Shown piece after piece: positions 47,294-61,175 of a stretch of 64,000 nt of DNA. The stretch comes from Diadema setosum. Lineage: Eukaryota; Echinodermata; Echinoidea; Diadematoida; Diadematidae. The notes under the pieces are model-generated. The model was not told where the DNA came from. It ran no database searches and worked only from the letters and a program-made list of their open reading frames with translations. The position numbers and the translations under genes are program-made. Numbering within the stretch: position 1 is the first letter of the stretch; the number at the start of each line of letters is the position of its first letter. The stretch is from assembly GCF_964275005.1 (NCBI RefSeq), contig NC_092704.1, forward strand, positions 34,124,416 to 34,188,415. Reading direction: 5' to 3'.

Positions 47294-48204
47294 AAAGCCC
47301 GCCACACACAATATGATCAGACCAGTCACATGACTCTAGGGCATACGACCAGTCACATGACTCAACACCGTACACTATACGATCAGACTACACAACTAAG
47401 TTTACGACCGTTCCGGCCTCAGGTCATTTTGGTAAGTATAGAAGCACACGCAGAACTCACTGTGTGCGCTTCTATACTCTTTGCATAATACTGTATCGCA
47501 ATTGGCTGAAAGCCCACGACTGGATATGGAAATTTGACGTGTTAATCTCAACTGAAACTGGCAAGGCTGGTGACGTCACACTTCTGGTCTTAAAGGACAA
47601 GTTCACCTTCATTAACACAAGGATTGAGAGAATGTAGCAATATTAGTAGAACACATCATTGAAAGTTTGAAGAAAATCAGAAAATCCGTTCAAAAGTTAT
47701 GAATTTTTGAAGTTTTTGTGCAGTCACCGCTGGATGAGAAGACTACTGCAGTGTATGATGTCACATGCGTACAACAATACAAGTATAAGGAAAATATAAA
47801 GAGAATTTCACAAAATTTCATCTTTTGAAAAAAGTACACATTCCCTTGACTCGCTACTGACATATGTTATGGGTAATATTATTCCCATTGCCTTTAGAAA
47901 GAGGCAAGTCAAGTGCTCTTTAATTATGCGAAAAAAGTGAAAATATGTTGAATTTTCTTTACATTTTCTTTATACTGTTGTACTCGTATGACATCACGAG
48001 CCTTAGTAGTCTCCTCATCCAGCGGTTCCAACACAAAAATTGTAAAAATTCATAACTTTTGCATCGCTTGTCCAATTTTCCTCAAACTTTCACTAATGTG
48101 TTCTACTAATATTGCTGCATTCTCTCAATCCTTATGTTAATGAAGGTGAACTTGTCTTTTAAGGTCGTACGACCGGTCTGATCATATAGTGTGCGGCGGG
48201 CTTT
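47294..48204. mobile_element. Outer MITE interrupted by a family A foldback
   Basis: Ends AAAGCCCGCCACACAC and GTGTGCGGCGGGCTTT are inverted. TATGATCAGACC and GGTCTGATCATA also pair, with further GTCACATGACT motifs on the left. It is split at a TTAA by the element at 47594-48158. Confidence 0.75.
47594..48158. mobile_element. Foldback MITE, family A copy 2, TTAA-flanked
   Basis: Ends AGGACAAGTTCACC and GGTGAACTTGTCTT are inverted, with TTAA on each side. The arms of about 210 bp share TTGAGAGAATGTAGCAATAT and AAGTTATGAATTTTTGAAG blocks with their partner and with 13651-14083. Confidence 0.88.
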
Positions 48205-49837
48205 AGACGAACGTGTAACATGTCTGCATCACTGACAAGACAGCCAAGCCCTTTTTTTTTCACATGTTGTAATTGCTTTATTTCTGTATTCAGCTGTGTA
48301 CAGACATTGAATTTCACATAAAACGAATGCACACCTCTTACACATCGAAAGTAGTTTTTCTTCTTAAGATATTTTTAAGATCTCTACAGCCTTGTAGTGG
48401 ACATCTCGTACTGGTGACAGTCATGGGTTTTCTCACTTTACAGCTAGTATATGCACTTTGTACACATGTGTCGCAACTTATATACTTATTAAATGAAGTT
48501 TCTGGTGATAGATGCATAAATATCAACTTGTCAATCATTTGTACAGTGATTCACTCATGTGTATATAAAGTGCCACACACACTATGTTTCCTTTCTATTT
48601 CTTATGTTACAAAGCACGCATGCAAGTAAATATTCCAAATGTGGTGCATGCACACACAGTGCATTAAAAGGAAAGAAGCTGAAATAGATGATGCACATTA
48701 ATTTGCCAAAAGCACCGTAAATACATGCAGAACTTTTAAAATAAGCTTTGCCAAACAAGTTGTGAGCTTATTTTAAGAATGCGCAATTTGTATGGTAATT
48801 GTGCTCTGACGTGTGGCATCAAATAATTTGAGGAGCTTAGATATTGCACAACCATTTATTGACCACGTCGATGTGTGTAAGCATTTCTACTGAAGCCTAC
48901 ACATACTGAGGCATGAAAACCCAACTCTGTATTTTCAGTACAGTCTCACGACCATAAACTGACATAGGACCTTAGTGTACCTGACGCAGCAAATATAGCT
49001 TCTGCCCATCTGCTGGAAATACTTGTATGTAAATAAACCATTGGCTCGTCCTGCCTTACTTCAAACAGCAGTAGATTGTCATTGTTTTTTTGTTTTTTTC
49101 TGAATGCTCATTCTCTGTCCCATCCTCCCCCCCCCCCCCAACAGCTGACACTTTACCTGTAGCTGTAATTGAGGATTGAAATGGAACAGGTTGTAATTGG
49201 GTTGAAATCCCTAAGAGTTAACCGAGTGTCTGTGGTCTCCTACCTCTTGGTTGTGAAATCAACCCAAAAAATTACCATAATCACTGACAGTCATCGTGCA
49301 AAATTTTCTCGGTCACTCTTTGTCTTCTGTGTCATAGCATTAGGACTGCATTGACTTCTACTTGAGTTTGCCCTTGTCAAAGTGAAATAAATCCTGCACA
49401 CTTTTTCTTTTTCATGCACAGACATGAAATATTGTTGAGAATTACTGCTCATCTCTCCCTCGCTCTTTTCATTTCTCTATTTAGCAAATCAGAATAATAA
49501 AAATATATTATTACAAAACTGAGAAACCAACCAACATCCATTACTGAAGGTAATGTGATGCAAAGGTCACACAACACTAAACAATGTACAGATTCTTAAG
49601 TGTAGCCTATATGAAGTTACGGCTCAAATATACACATGGGGTGGTATTTGTAGATTTCATAACTGAAATACATGTATGCCAATGATTAAGGCTGAAACTA
49701 AAGCACGACTAAGATTTTTAAGCTGTATGCCATAACACTGGAATTGAGAACTACTCCGGAAACCTAAGAATCCAGTCCACAGCTCTTTCAATGGCTGGTG
49801 ACAGAATGTCTCAGATAACACTGTTGCCCTGAATAAA

Positions 49838-50325
49838 TGTCACCGCCCAGCTCAAAACCTACAAAAAGTGGGCCAAAATGAATTTCCACTTTTCTACATG
49901 ATTTACCAGAGTAAGCTCTACGCTTTGAAATGCATAACTTGTTAATACTGGATCATTCTAACCCATTCAAAAAGTAATTGAAATAAGAGAAAGTTAGGAG
50001 GTGCAGTTTCATAGAAAGGTGAGAAAAGAGGTTTTAAAGAGTAGGGCTACTCAAGAGTGCTCTGCAGAAGCATCAATGAAAATCATAGTGAAAGCAGCGC
50101 CTGTCTGAAAAAAAAAAATAAATATGGTCCAGAAAAACTGCTAATATCTTGATTTAGGTTTTGTTTTAAGCTACCAAATTTGAACAGTAGGTAGAGAAAA
50201 GATTACTCTCCCAGGTAAGACAAACTGTAAAAATTTGAGTTGGTCAACCCAGACGACATATTTTGGTCCATTACAGAGAATCCAAATCTTCTGACTTTTT
50301 ACGGGTTTTGAGCTGGGCGGTCACA
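49838..50325. mobile_element. MITE of about 490 bp with TGTCACCGCCCAGCTC ends
   Basis: Left CCGCCCAGCTCAAAACC and right GGTTTTGAGCTGGGCGG are perfect inverted repeats of about 20 bp. The interior shows no coding content. Confidence 0.8.
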
Positions 50326-50773
50326 CATGTGAATAATGTCTAAATTTACTCTTAATCCAATGCAAAGGACATGATGCATCCAAATGACCCAACAGAAGAC
50401 AAACAGGCCTTGGAAGGATGGAATTTAAATCGGAAAGAAAGACAAAAGAGTATTTTAGGAAGAAGAGTCAGGGTATAAACATGCCAGCAATGTGCTGACA
50501 CACTGTATAGCTACACTGATCATTTTAGTATTGGCCTTCAATATAGTTGGCATATAAAATTGGCTGGTTTGAGAATAATACCAGGATTGCCTTGCATTTC
50601 TTGGGCAGTAATTTCTGCTTGTGATTGAAGCCTTCTTGCACTAAACAAAGATGTTTACGGAAACATGGGTCACCTATGAAAGTACACCATACAGATGCCG
50701 TGTGCTTGGTGTCACTTGGGTATGGTCCCTTTGGTGGCCTGGGGTAAGTAACTTCATGCTCAAGCTGTGAAAT

Positions 50774-51008
50774 CCGGATCGTAACACCTGTAATTGTTAC
50801 AGGGGGAATTCCGGACCAGCTAAAAGTTGATCTGAGAAAAAAAAAGAGTACTAACATTGATATTTTAACAAAAAAAAATTTACAACAATGACAATTTGAT
50901 CAAAACTAAATTAAAATACTGTGCTTGTAGAATTTTACTCTTTCATTCCACACTAACTTTCAACTGGTCTGAAATTCCCCTTTAACAGTCACAGGTGTTG
51001 CGCTCCGG
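50774..51008. mobile_element. MITE with CCGGA ends
   Basis: The left arm (CCGGATCGTAACACCTG to CAGCTAAAAGTTG) and the right arm pair over about 58 bp with few mismatches. The neighbouring minus-strand open frame (50525-50857) runs partly through it. Confidence 0.8.
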
Positions 51009-54000
51009 GTTCCACAGCATGAACCTGAAGAACTAGACAGTTCTTTGTATGTGTGTTATTTGCTTGACCAAAGACTCTTCTTGTGTGCAAGCCTAACGGA
51101 AGCAGCAGTGGCTAACAAACTACACGCCTCGCAAACATACAACCACTGGTAATCGAGGGTGCTGAAACACTATAAGGAGACCTGCTCATTCCACATGCAA
51201 ATAGCCAGCACAACTATTGCACTGAAAAATATCTGTTCCTCCATGCTGCATGCAGCCAGGCAGAATACACACACTCACTGAGGAAAACAAATTATGGCAT
51301 GCGAACAGAAAAGAAACAAAAACAAAAACAGGGGAACACATCTGGCACACATGTAACACATTGCAAAATAAGATGAAACAAAAAATAATCAGCAAACAGA
51401 CAAGGAATATCCAATATTCATTCAGTTCTCTGGTCGGAACTGATTTTTTGTTTTATTGGTTTTGGTCTAGCCTGACTGTTTCCAGTCAAATCAAAACGAC
51501 AACAAAGCAAATGACATCCAGATCAATCTTGATTTCTTCAAAGTTTTGTTCTTGCCTGCTTTGACACAATGTGGAACATGATAGGTTTGCTGTAGGAGCT
51601 CTCTCCAGCCTTAGTTTCCATGGCAACAGTCAATCAATGACTTTCTGCAATCCCTCTACGACTGTGGCATTACCATACAAATCATAGAATCTTGGGATTT
51701 TGCATGCTTGAAATAAAAACTGAAAGGGTTGACATGCACTGGACTGCAAAAAGAGTGGCAAACAAAATATTAAAAAAAAAAAAATTCCACAGAAAAATCA
51801 CTTCAATGAGAGACTGGTCCACATCAATTTGAACTCCAGTATTCCAAGAAAGAAAGAAAAGCAATCTGTGCTAAAGACGCGTCTGTGAAGCATAATCACA
51901 AACATTTCTAAATATACTCTCCCTAAAGTTTACAATCTTCACCACATTGCAAGAAGTAAACCAAATCCTACCACATGTAGGTCCTTAAACGACCCTCATA
52001 TGCATGGACTTCAACACTAGGACTCCGCTGCTGAAAGCAAGCGGGTGTTCATGATACTGAAACATAAGCGCGACATGTTCAACTGAAAATGGATTATGTA
52101 AGTGTACTAGTGTTTGGTTCTTTAAAGAATTTCACATTTTTATACTTCTCCTATCTCCTGCTCTTACACAAAAATCATAAAAACATGAACAAAATAAACA
52201 ATAAATGAGCACTAGTCATCATATTTTCTACTTTTGAAATAGAACTTCAACTTAACATGACATACAGATATGGCTGGCATAAGTGTATGCAGCACATTAA
52301 AACACCTTTGGTGCGTGATGTTGCATGTCGCTAGGATAGGATTAGTGTGAACGTTACATCTGACAAAACCAATATATAATGTTCCCATACTGGAAAGTCT
52401 CCAATGCAGTCTGCAATGAAAGCAGAAGCTGTACATCTGCTGCACAATCATTCGGTCCAACGATTTGCACACACCTGGCTACAGAGCAAACGAAACGAGC
52501 AGATAGTGTTTTTACTCAAACATGATAAACATACAGTACATCAAACGTTTAAATATAATGCAATTAGAATTCTCAAATTTAACCACTGAGCAGAAGTTGG
52601 CAGTAATTTACACAATGACTGTACACATACTTGAAGCTCGAGGCTGCACATCAGATGACAAAATTCTTGTCCTACTTACATACTCAACTTTGACTATAGA
52701 GCATTATATCTAAACTAATATGCTTTTGTACAATGCACTTTCAATAGACTCCTACAATATAGGAGGGGCATTACTGAAGGGGCAATGGTATACACCATGA
52801 AATATTCATAACATAGTATTTCACAATTTTCTTATTTTACATAAGCACTTTTCGAAACAGTTTACTGTTTAGTTGTGCCATAACATGATAATTAAAAATT
52901 CAACGCATTAAAAAAGGAAAAAAAAAATATTGAGATAGAAAGAACAATCAACGATTTGATTGGTTAGCAGGGGAAGCATAATTCACAAGCAACAGTGTAT
53001 GTGTGTGTGTGGAATTTCATTCTCATAAATATACATCAGACTCATGAATATACATGCTCATTATCTATGTATGACATTAATCACCGGGCAATCAGTTCAA
53101 CAAACTCACTCCTTGTTCGCTCTCCCTCTCTCTCTAACATGCACACACACACACACACATTGGCATACAACACACAGAAACACACAGAAACACACGCACA
53201 CACACATACATCCACACAGTATGCATTATCATGAAGTACATTTGCAAACATTTTCCATGACTGAGTGAAAGCCTTGCGTCGGTCATTGACCCCTGTACAG
53301 CGGTATCCACATCTCTACTACCGTTCAAACACATCTGTCACAGTATTATCGGTTGCTATGCAATGAGCATAACATGTAGTACATTTTGCTAGACTGATTT
53401 ACCCAAAGCGTTATTAAATATATTTACAAAATACAAGTTATCATTCCCTGGGGCTCCAAACAACCGGACAATACTCTGCACGGAGATAGACCAGCACAAA
53501 CTCACTGGATATACATAGGTGTGGATAGCACAACTCTTGTATGAAACATTCAAGTACATGTTACAACGGTGAAATCCCAAGATCACGTTTGAAGATAAAT
53601 GGCAAACGATCAATAATCTAGACATAATGTGCTGACAAATATAACGTAGATATTAGTCAATTTTGCATGTATGTACATGTGCAACTCTATCATCTAACTC
53701 ATTAGTGCCTAATTTTCATCTACAGGTGTTTCCACACCAGGCCTATCCTTCTTTTTTTTTGCATCCTGCTTTGTAAACAGCCAGGAGAGTCCAGGCTCTA
53801 AATAAGTGTAAGTTTTATGACTCTTTTCAGACAAGCATGATTCTGTAAAATTTGATTTGAAATTTTTTGTTTCCTCAGAATTTCAGTCAACTCAAAAGAA
53901 ATCAGGCTTGTGATATTCCACAAAAACAGCTATGGAAAGCTTGCAATACATACTGCTAATCTGCCTAATATTTATGCCAAGGCAGTTGCGGACTTCTACA

Positions 54001-57000
54001 GCACTCTGCAACTCTACATGTGTTGCATGGTAAACCTTCCAAACCGGTTCAAGTTTCTTGTTTCAGCCACTCAACAATCATCACACTTTCTGTCACACAC
54101 CTTGCCAATGTATCCACCCAAAATTCTTTCTCATCTTTGCTCCTGGACATCTGAAAGAGTTTGTACAAAGTGATGACAACGCTACAATGTACTTATGGCT
54201 TGCTCAAGCAGGACAAATGGTTTTCCACAGAAGATTTTTGCATGCATAGTTATCCCCACAACCCAACAACAAAATCTGCATACCAGACAGACTCCCCTAT
54301 ATACAGACACACATTGCTACATCTAGAATACACACAACTGGCCACCTCCCAGAGATATGGAGTCGTAGGCCTTTAATGACCTTTGACCTCCTGTATATGT
54401 CTTTGCACTGTAAATGTTTTTAATATACATATATATGCTATCTTCCACACAACAAAAGAACAGCTACAGAGCATACAGCTGTAATACTTTGTATACGATA
54501 TAATTTTGGACTGAAATGAATCCACACACACATACACACAAGTATGTACAACATTTTACGACGATGACGACAATGTTTAATATCTGGCTTTTGTTGTTTT
54601 GTTTTCAGGTCTTTGTGACCAACAGATGAACACACATTTCTGTATTTAAATGACAACTCATGGAGCTGCTCTTACTATAATACCATGCTATATGAGGGAA
54701 GGCCTACCAGTGCTCTAGTCTACACTTCAGACCCACATTACATCCTAATGCTAGGGTATGACAACAGCCATTGATTTCACAACTATTTTTATCAGATTTT
54801 CCTGGAGGTTGCTATACAAGACTATAGAAATGTCCTCCAATGTGCATACCACATTGAGAAACCTGCAAATCATACAAAGAGTGTGCTCTATTCATCCAAA
54901 AACTCCTTGCCTGTTACATGTGTATCTCCACGCATAGGGCATAGACCAGTGAAGCAGTATTTTTATACGTTTAAGATATTGAGAATGTGGGTAGAGGAGA
55001 TTGCAGTACATATTAATACTCCCTAAAGGACCTGTACTGTGGGGATTTATAAAGTGGCAATGTGGGCCCAGTTTGCGTATATTCCAGAATCCCGTAACGA
55101 ACTGTGTACGGTTTTCAAGTTGTCACTGATCTCAATGTCTGTACACAGACACCTGAAGAATCTTGACTCGAGTTGACCGTGACCGATGAACGTGCACTTC
55201 GATGCACATATTCGCTGACTCGTGGCAGGAGGGCGCTATTTGTGATTTTTGAATGTACCCCGGTGAGCAGCGAATGAAGACCAGTTCCATCAGATCACCA
55301 ATGCTTCCCCACGCTACAGGATCTTTTAAGTGTACCCCCTTATTCCAACAGGGAGGGCGTGCTTTGGATTGCAAATGTGATAAATCCAAATAATTGGGTC
55401 CAAATATGAGCACAGTATGAGAAAATTGGAGGAATACCTCCCTTCGCTGTCAAGATTGGGCTCGAAAGGTTTGACACCTGCTAATTACGTCCATCTGCTT
55501 AAAGGCATCTGCTGGCAAAACCTTTTTAAAGGCAGTACAACTATCCAATGCTAAGGAGTGTCATGGAGTCTCTCTGTGCTGTGAATCATGAAATGGATGT
55601 TATGATAATAATTCTAGGTATACATTCATTTGCATCTCCACAAGAGGTTAAGCCCTGGCTTTCAAATTGCTTACTAAAGTAGAATGTAGATGGGACTAAT
55701 TTAAGAAATACTGATAACTCAACTTTACAATGCACACTGTCTGAATATCACAACTTACCAGGTTGTTATAGAGAGAACATACAAGCTCAAAAGTGGTTGA
55801 TCTATTGTTTATCCATACTTTTTAGACACGAATGTCTTGTAGGCTGTGAAAGCTATACTTGATAGTTGTTGTCAACCATCATAAACAATATCCCACAATA
55901 TATGTAGATTATTTGAAATTTTACAATAATTGAGTATTCAATCGTGTGTTGGCTTTTTCCATTTTTGTTTTCCTTTATAGGGTCGTATATATGCAGCTGT
56001 CATTCATAAAATGATATAAAATGGCATTATCATTCTCACAAATTGTCAGATTGGAAACTGAGGAGTGGGAGGTTAGTCTCGATTCCAGGCTCTGGCACGA
56101 CGCACTCCAAACGCAGGAGTGATTCACCTGAACACTGGAAGTGAGCCACAACCTCCCAGCCCTCTGGTGTACCAAAACGGAAAAGATCTTTTCTCCGCAG
56201 TCACAATGTTTAGGACAGATCGTTAGAATTTACTGAACAACGTTGACACAGAGTCAATTAATTCTATTTTTTGTGTCTAATCCAAGAAATGAAAATTGTA
56301 ACCCAGAATCTAAAGACAGGATATTCAGACAGTGAGCATAGGGCTGATGTGAACAATGTCTACGAGGGCTATATGTTTATTCTTTAGGATAAACTCTGTC
56401 ATATGAACACTGTAAAGATTATATCATTCACTTGATAACCGTATGCATTGAACGGGTCAATAAAATCCATTATGTCACCTCCTGAATCTGAATTTGGAAT
56501 AAAGGGGTATCAAGTTTGCATATTTGGTTTTCATGTATTATTCTGAATTGTCTTTATAAAGTTTCCATTTCCATCGTTTTGCAAGCACTCTGAGCCTTAT
56601 GGGAAGAGCGCACTAAACTTTTACTGTATTGTATTGTATTGTATATTGTTATGGCAGCTTACATGCTGTATCGCATATAAAGATCACCGTCATGAAGAGA
56701 TAAACCTGACTATGTGTATGATTAGAATGACCACAACTCTATACCAGTAAGATGACAGACACCATTCTGACACAGACAATATCTAAGTGAGATGTTCTAA
56801 TGTGCAATAGCCTTACTTGCTAACAATCTACATGTAATTTCTAAAACCACATAGGCAATTTTGTCTTCACAAATTTTCATACATGTACATATGTTTATAG
56901 AGTGCACTACCCCCAACATTAGTCTCAGTGCAAGGCTTGTATTTCTCAAGTTACCTTGCTCAAATGAATCAGTTTTTATCAGACATACACACCTACACTC

Positions 57001-58591
57001 ATATACTGATACCATTCCAACACAATTTATAAGTCATTACCTGTGGTATATGTTCACCACAAATCAGTTACTGTGCTACAGCTAGGCAAGTCATGTATCA
57101 GTACAATGGATCAAATAATCAAGCGGATCAATTATCTTATGCGCATTCTAAATTTGTATGCAAATCATTTCAACGATCATCATCATCATCATCTTAGCAT
57201 TATCGTCATCATTAAACATATTACTGACACACATAAAACATAAAAGAAATCATCTTTTGCTTAACATTCGTATTGCACTACTACGATGTAATACCCCAAG
57301 AAATCTAAAATATTACTCCACATTCAACATTTTTTGACCTAGAATGAGAAAGTTTTTACAACTGTTTGATACACTTCAGCTGACGCTCATTCTCTTTGTC
57401 TCCTGTGGTGACATTTGAACTTTTAACATTCACACTCAGGTCATGTATGCTGAACCCTATACACAAACACTCATCTCATATTACATTTTACATCCAAATA
57501 ATTTAAGTAGCAGGCCTGGCAAAAGTACAATTTGTGAACAACTTTACAATGATGATGTAACTCCTGGGCTGACAGCAGTTCATCCGCTGGGTTAAAACTA
57601 CATCCTCTTCTTGCATCAGCACGACAAATAAGTATCTCTCGCTAGTACAAATTTTACAGATATTTTTTTAGGAAGATTTGAAAGGTATAAGAGACTTTAA
57701 ACATTTGATGTTGTATAAGTTAGACACGTTTCTCACATGGGATACATGATATTGATATAAAAGACATACCAAATCAGTGCTAAACGCACCACAGAAACTA
57801 GTTATGATTATAAAGTTAAAGTGACTGCGCAGTATTCACACCCTACCCCTACAAGTCATTGTTATTGAAAAAAGAAAGAAGAAAATTAATTATACTTAGT
57901 ATTAGAATTATATATTTTTTTTTTTTGCTCTAAGTCGTACTATCTTTACAAGTTGCACACCCGGGTTCAGTTTGAGTTCTTACATGTTAAACTCCTAAGC
58001 TACGTTTCTTTCTTTCTTACATTATTCCATAGGTAGCTCCACCAGGGCATTAACTTGCTTGTTCACCGCTAGCTGCACAGTGATAAGAGAGTGGGGAAAA
58101 AAAGTATGAATGAAAATGAGTAAAACAGACTGAAGATGGCAGAGTTATTACATGGTTACATAATTGGTAGGTCTGAGGATTCTTTGTCTTCTTTAGTGCA
58201 CAAGACTAGCTCTCTACACCTCTGCCTAATCCAACATAATTTTTGTCTTTGAAGACCGCCACTTCATGTCTGAATTGGTCATGAGAAATTGAAGTTATTC
58301 ATGATATTTCTTTTTGATATCTTTACTGGCTCATACTTTAGATGGGGTTAATATAAAATGCTCACATTACAATATGTTAAGTTGAGCTTGCTCATTTTTT
58401 CCATTTTAAATACTTGTTAGGATTGTAAAGATACCAAGTCATCAAAATATTTTGTTTTGTACCGACAGGCTGTAATAGGCTCCCTATTATCACCAACACA
58501 GGATCACTTCAAACAAAATTTGAAGACCTACTTATTAGAAATCCCTTCATGTGCACTGGACTTGTACTGTCGCTGCCTGGTATTTTGTATA
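51009..58591. other. Intergenic or long 3' UTR, no gene seen
   Basis: No exon-like frame with good splice sites was found. It holds CA microsatellites (about 53142-53220), a retroposon-like tail of repeated TGTAT (about 56620-56645) and AT-rich sequence. Part may be the 3' UTR of the kinesin gene on the minus strand. Confidence 0.5.
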
Positions 58592-58798
58592 CTGTAAAAC
58601 ATGATATATTCGCGGCATGAAATTCTTGCGAATTGGAGCCGATAGCCTTTTTTGTGGCAAGAAATTTGTGTGAATTGCCACTGGTATTCAATGCATGTAG
58701 TGTAGTGTAGAACTTTGGCGTGCATTTTAATTTTGCGAATCTTGGCGCTCGCGAAATTTGCAAAATTAAAATACACACAAACATTCCTCGTTTTACAG
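58592..58798. mobile_element. TA-flanked MITE, family C copy 2
   Basis: Ends CTGTAAAACATG and CTCGTTTTACAG, flanked by TA. Internal blocks GCGAATTGGAGC, ATTCAATGCAT and GCGAATCTTGGC match 42988-43196. Confidence 0.85.
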
Positions 58799-58926
58799 TA
58801 TATCTTATCTCAACGACCAGGGATGACATCTCATAGCACTTTGTATCCAGTGGAAAAGGTGCTATCAAAATATTAGCTATCATCACTATCACAGGTCTGC
58901 CAACATTCCTACATCCAAATCAGGGA

Positions 58927-59144
58927 GATTCCACACAGCAATCACGGAGATATCTGTGTGTTACATGCATTACAATGGACGAAAATAAATCCCAAATCAG
59001 GGAGATTTTAATATTCTCTTTTTTGACATTATCATTAGATTCCACACAGCAATCACGGAGATATCTGTGTGTTACATGCATTACAATGGACGAAAATAAA
59101 TCCCAAATCAGGGAGATTTTAATATTCTCTTTTTTGACATTATC
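58927..59144. repeat. Tandem duplication of 111 bp
   Basis: Two essentially identical copies, starting at 58927 and 59038, lie 105 bp past the kinesin stop codon, so probably in its 3' UTR. Confidence 0.95.
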
Positions 59145-59248
59145 AGGGAGACTCCTGCAGAGTCAGGAAGACTTGGCCGCTCTGCTATCATTATCTATCA
59201 GAGTTCCTGTTTAGTGTAAGGTGATGATAAAATGAATGATAAAGGCAG

Positions 59249-59349
59249 CTACATGAACTCACTGGTGAAGGGGACCTTGCCACTGGAGTTACTCTGTGTC
59301 TTACGTCTGGCTTTCATTGCCGCGATATCAGATTCTGTCAGCTTGTTAC
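59249..59349 (-). CDS. KIF5: Kinesin heavy chain last coding exon
   Basis: The acceptor is CTCTGCACTAG. The exon codes [18 protein letters not shown] through KVPFTSEFM and a TAG stop. Phase fits the previous exon. GTGAGT inside TSEF could be a donor in another isoform. Confidence 0.82.
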
Positions 59350-61140
59350 CTAGTGCAGAGAATGACAAAATCACAGGCTTTTATTAAAAAGACACTTCAC
59401 AACATAGGATTGTTTGTGACTGTTATAAAATTACTTTCAATTGTCACTAAAGCAGGATATATAAATCATTGAGGACGAATACAGTCAACAATCGATTAGT
59501 ATTAAAGAGGCCCACTGTAATCATTTGGTGAACATGGTTCAACGAAATGACAAGAAACATTTTAAACATGAAGGAGACACTACAACCTTTCTGGACAGAG
59601 TGAAGAATAACCTTGTGGTGTGTTTAAATGATTTTTTATCTCTGTGATATTTGTATGAACTACTCAATTGCATCTCTCTCTATTTGGATGAATATAAAAA
59701 GTATGACCTTTTCCTTAGAAAAGTAGAATTGTAATTAATCTCTAAACACATTTCAACAAATGTCAAAGAACGAACAATGCATGCTAACTGTCATTCGTGC
59801 TCACAAACCTGTTATTTAGTGAGAGAAAGACAAAGCAAGTCAAAACAAGAAAACAAAAAAACAAAAAAATATTGACAACTAGGGGTACTCTGCCGATTGA
59901 CTAAAGAGGCAATTGTCTTGTCACAGCTACTAAAGAGGCAATTGTCTTGTCACAGCTACTACATACTTTTAACAGTCCCTTCACCCTCTCTGGCAGGACT
60001 TCTGAATACACTTGATCCAAACAATAGGAAGAAAAATGTCCCTAAATGACAATTCTGTGTTTCTCTATCACAGCTAGCCTTGCCATATTAACATTATTCC
60101 ATCAAAAGATCACACTAATATTACATTTCTTTCCAAATATGCAGTGCACATACTATATATTCCTAAAGAATTTAAAAAAAAAAATCATATGTATCTTTGT
60201 ATTCATAATCTAGAGCATTTATAGGCAGAGGCAGTGTACAAACATGAATCATTTTCCTCCTAAAACAGCCTCACAAGTCAAAGCATGTATACTAATTACT
60301 GATTGCTTGTGTAATAGTATCATACAAATCATGAGCAAACAAATTCCTGCTATAGCAGATTAGAAGTCACTCGGGGAAAGGCTTCTAATACATCAAGAAT
60401 GCCGTTGATACAATTTGGAATGTCCTGCATAACAGTGACCATGTGAGGTTACTTGTGGCCCAAGCTATCTATCATCTTCCATCAGTGTATCGGTTGCCAT
60501 AGTTACCTCCTGGTGGCAGCTTTGGCAAGCGCTTGGACTTCTTCTCCATGTTTTCCACATCGTTGGAGTTCATCCTAACAGGACAGGGGGGAGAAAAATG
60601 GTTTGAAAGTGGTGCAAACCTGACATGTGTCACAAGATTCAGCGGATGCACAGGCTTGAATGCATCTTGAGATATTTAGAACGGTACCAAAAAAGTCACA
60701 GCATGGCGATTAAAATGATTAAAAGGATGACCTTGCACTTATGACCCAAGATGAACACTTCACAAAACAGAAATATCAATCCCACCACACTACATAGCAA
60801 AAAATTGTGCAAGCACACACATACACACACTTTAAAGGGATGGCATAGTATTGGTGGAGATGAGGATTGGACTTCTAACTTTTGGGGAGATACCAAGAAA
60901 CCACTTACGAAATAGTACAGAGCATACCATTCTAAGAGGAATTCAACATTTATTTGATGAAAATCGGTTTTGGGATGGCCGAGACATCCTAAAACAAAGT
61001 AAAGCGATCGTAATAAAACGTGGGATCCCTCTCCTTTGGATTTATCGGCAGTTTCAAAGCCAATTTTCATCAAGTAACCAGTGAATTCCTCTTGGAATTA
61101 AATGCTCCTTCATATTTCATAAGAGGTTTCTTGTTATCTC

Positions 61141-61175
<35 letters not shown>

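Noticed and set aside
50525-50857. Minus-strand open frame of 110 codons that looked like an exon
   Set aside because: It overlaps the inverted-repeat element at 50774-51008, has no partner exons and no known motif.
58975-59214. Open frame with an internal repeat
   Set aside because: The repeat is the 111-bp tandem duplication (a multiple of three), which keeps any frame open; it lies in the kinesin 3' flank.
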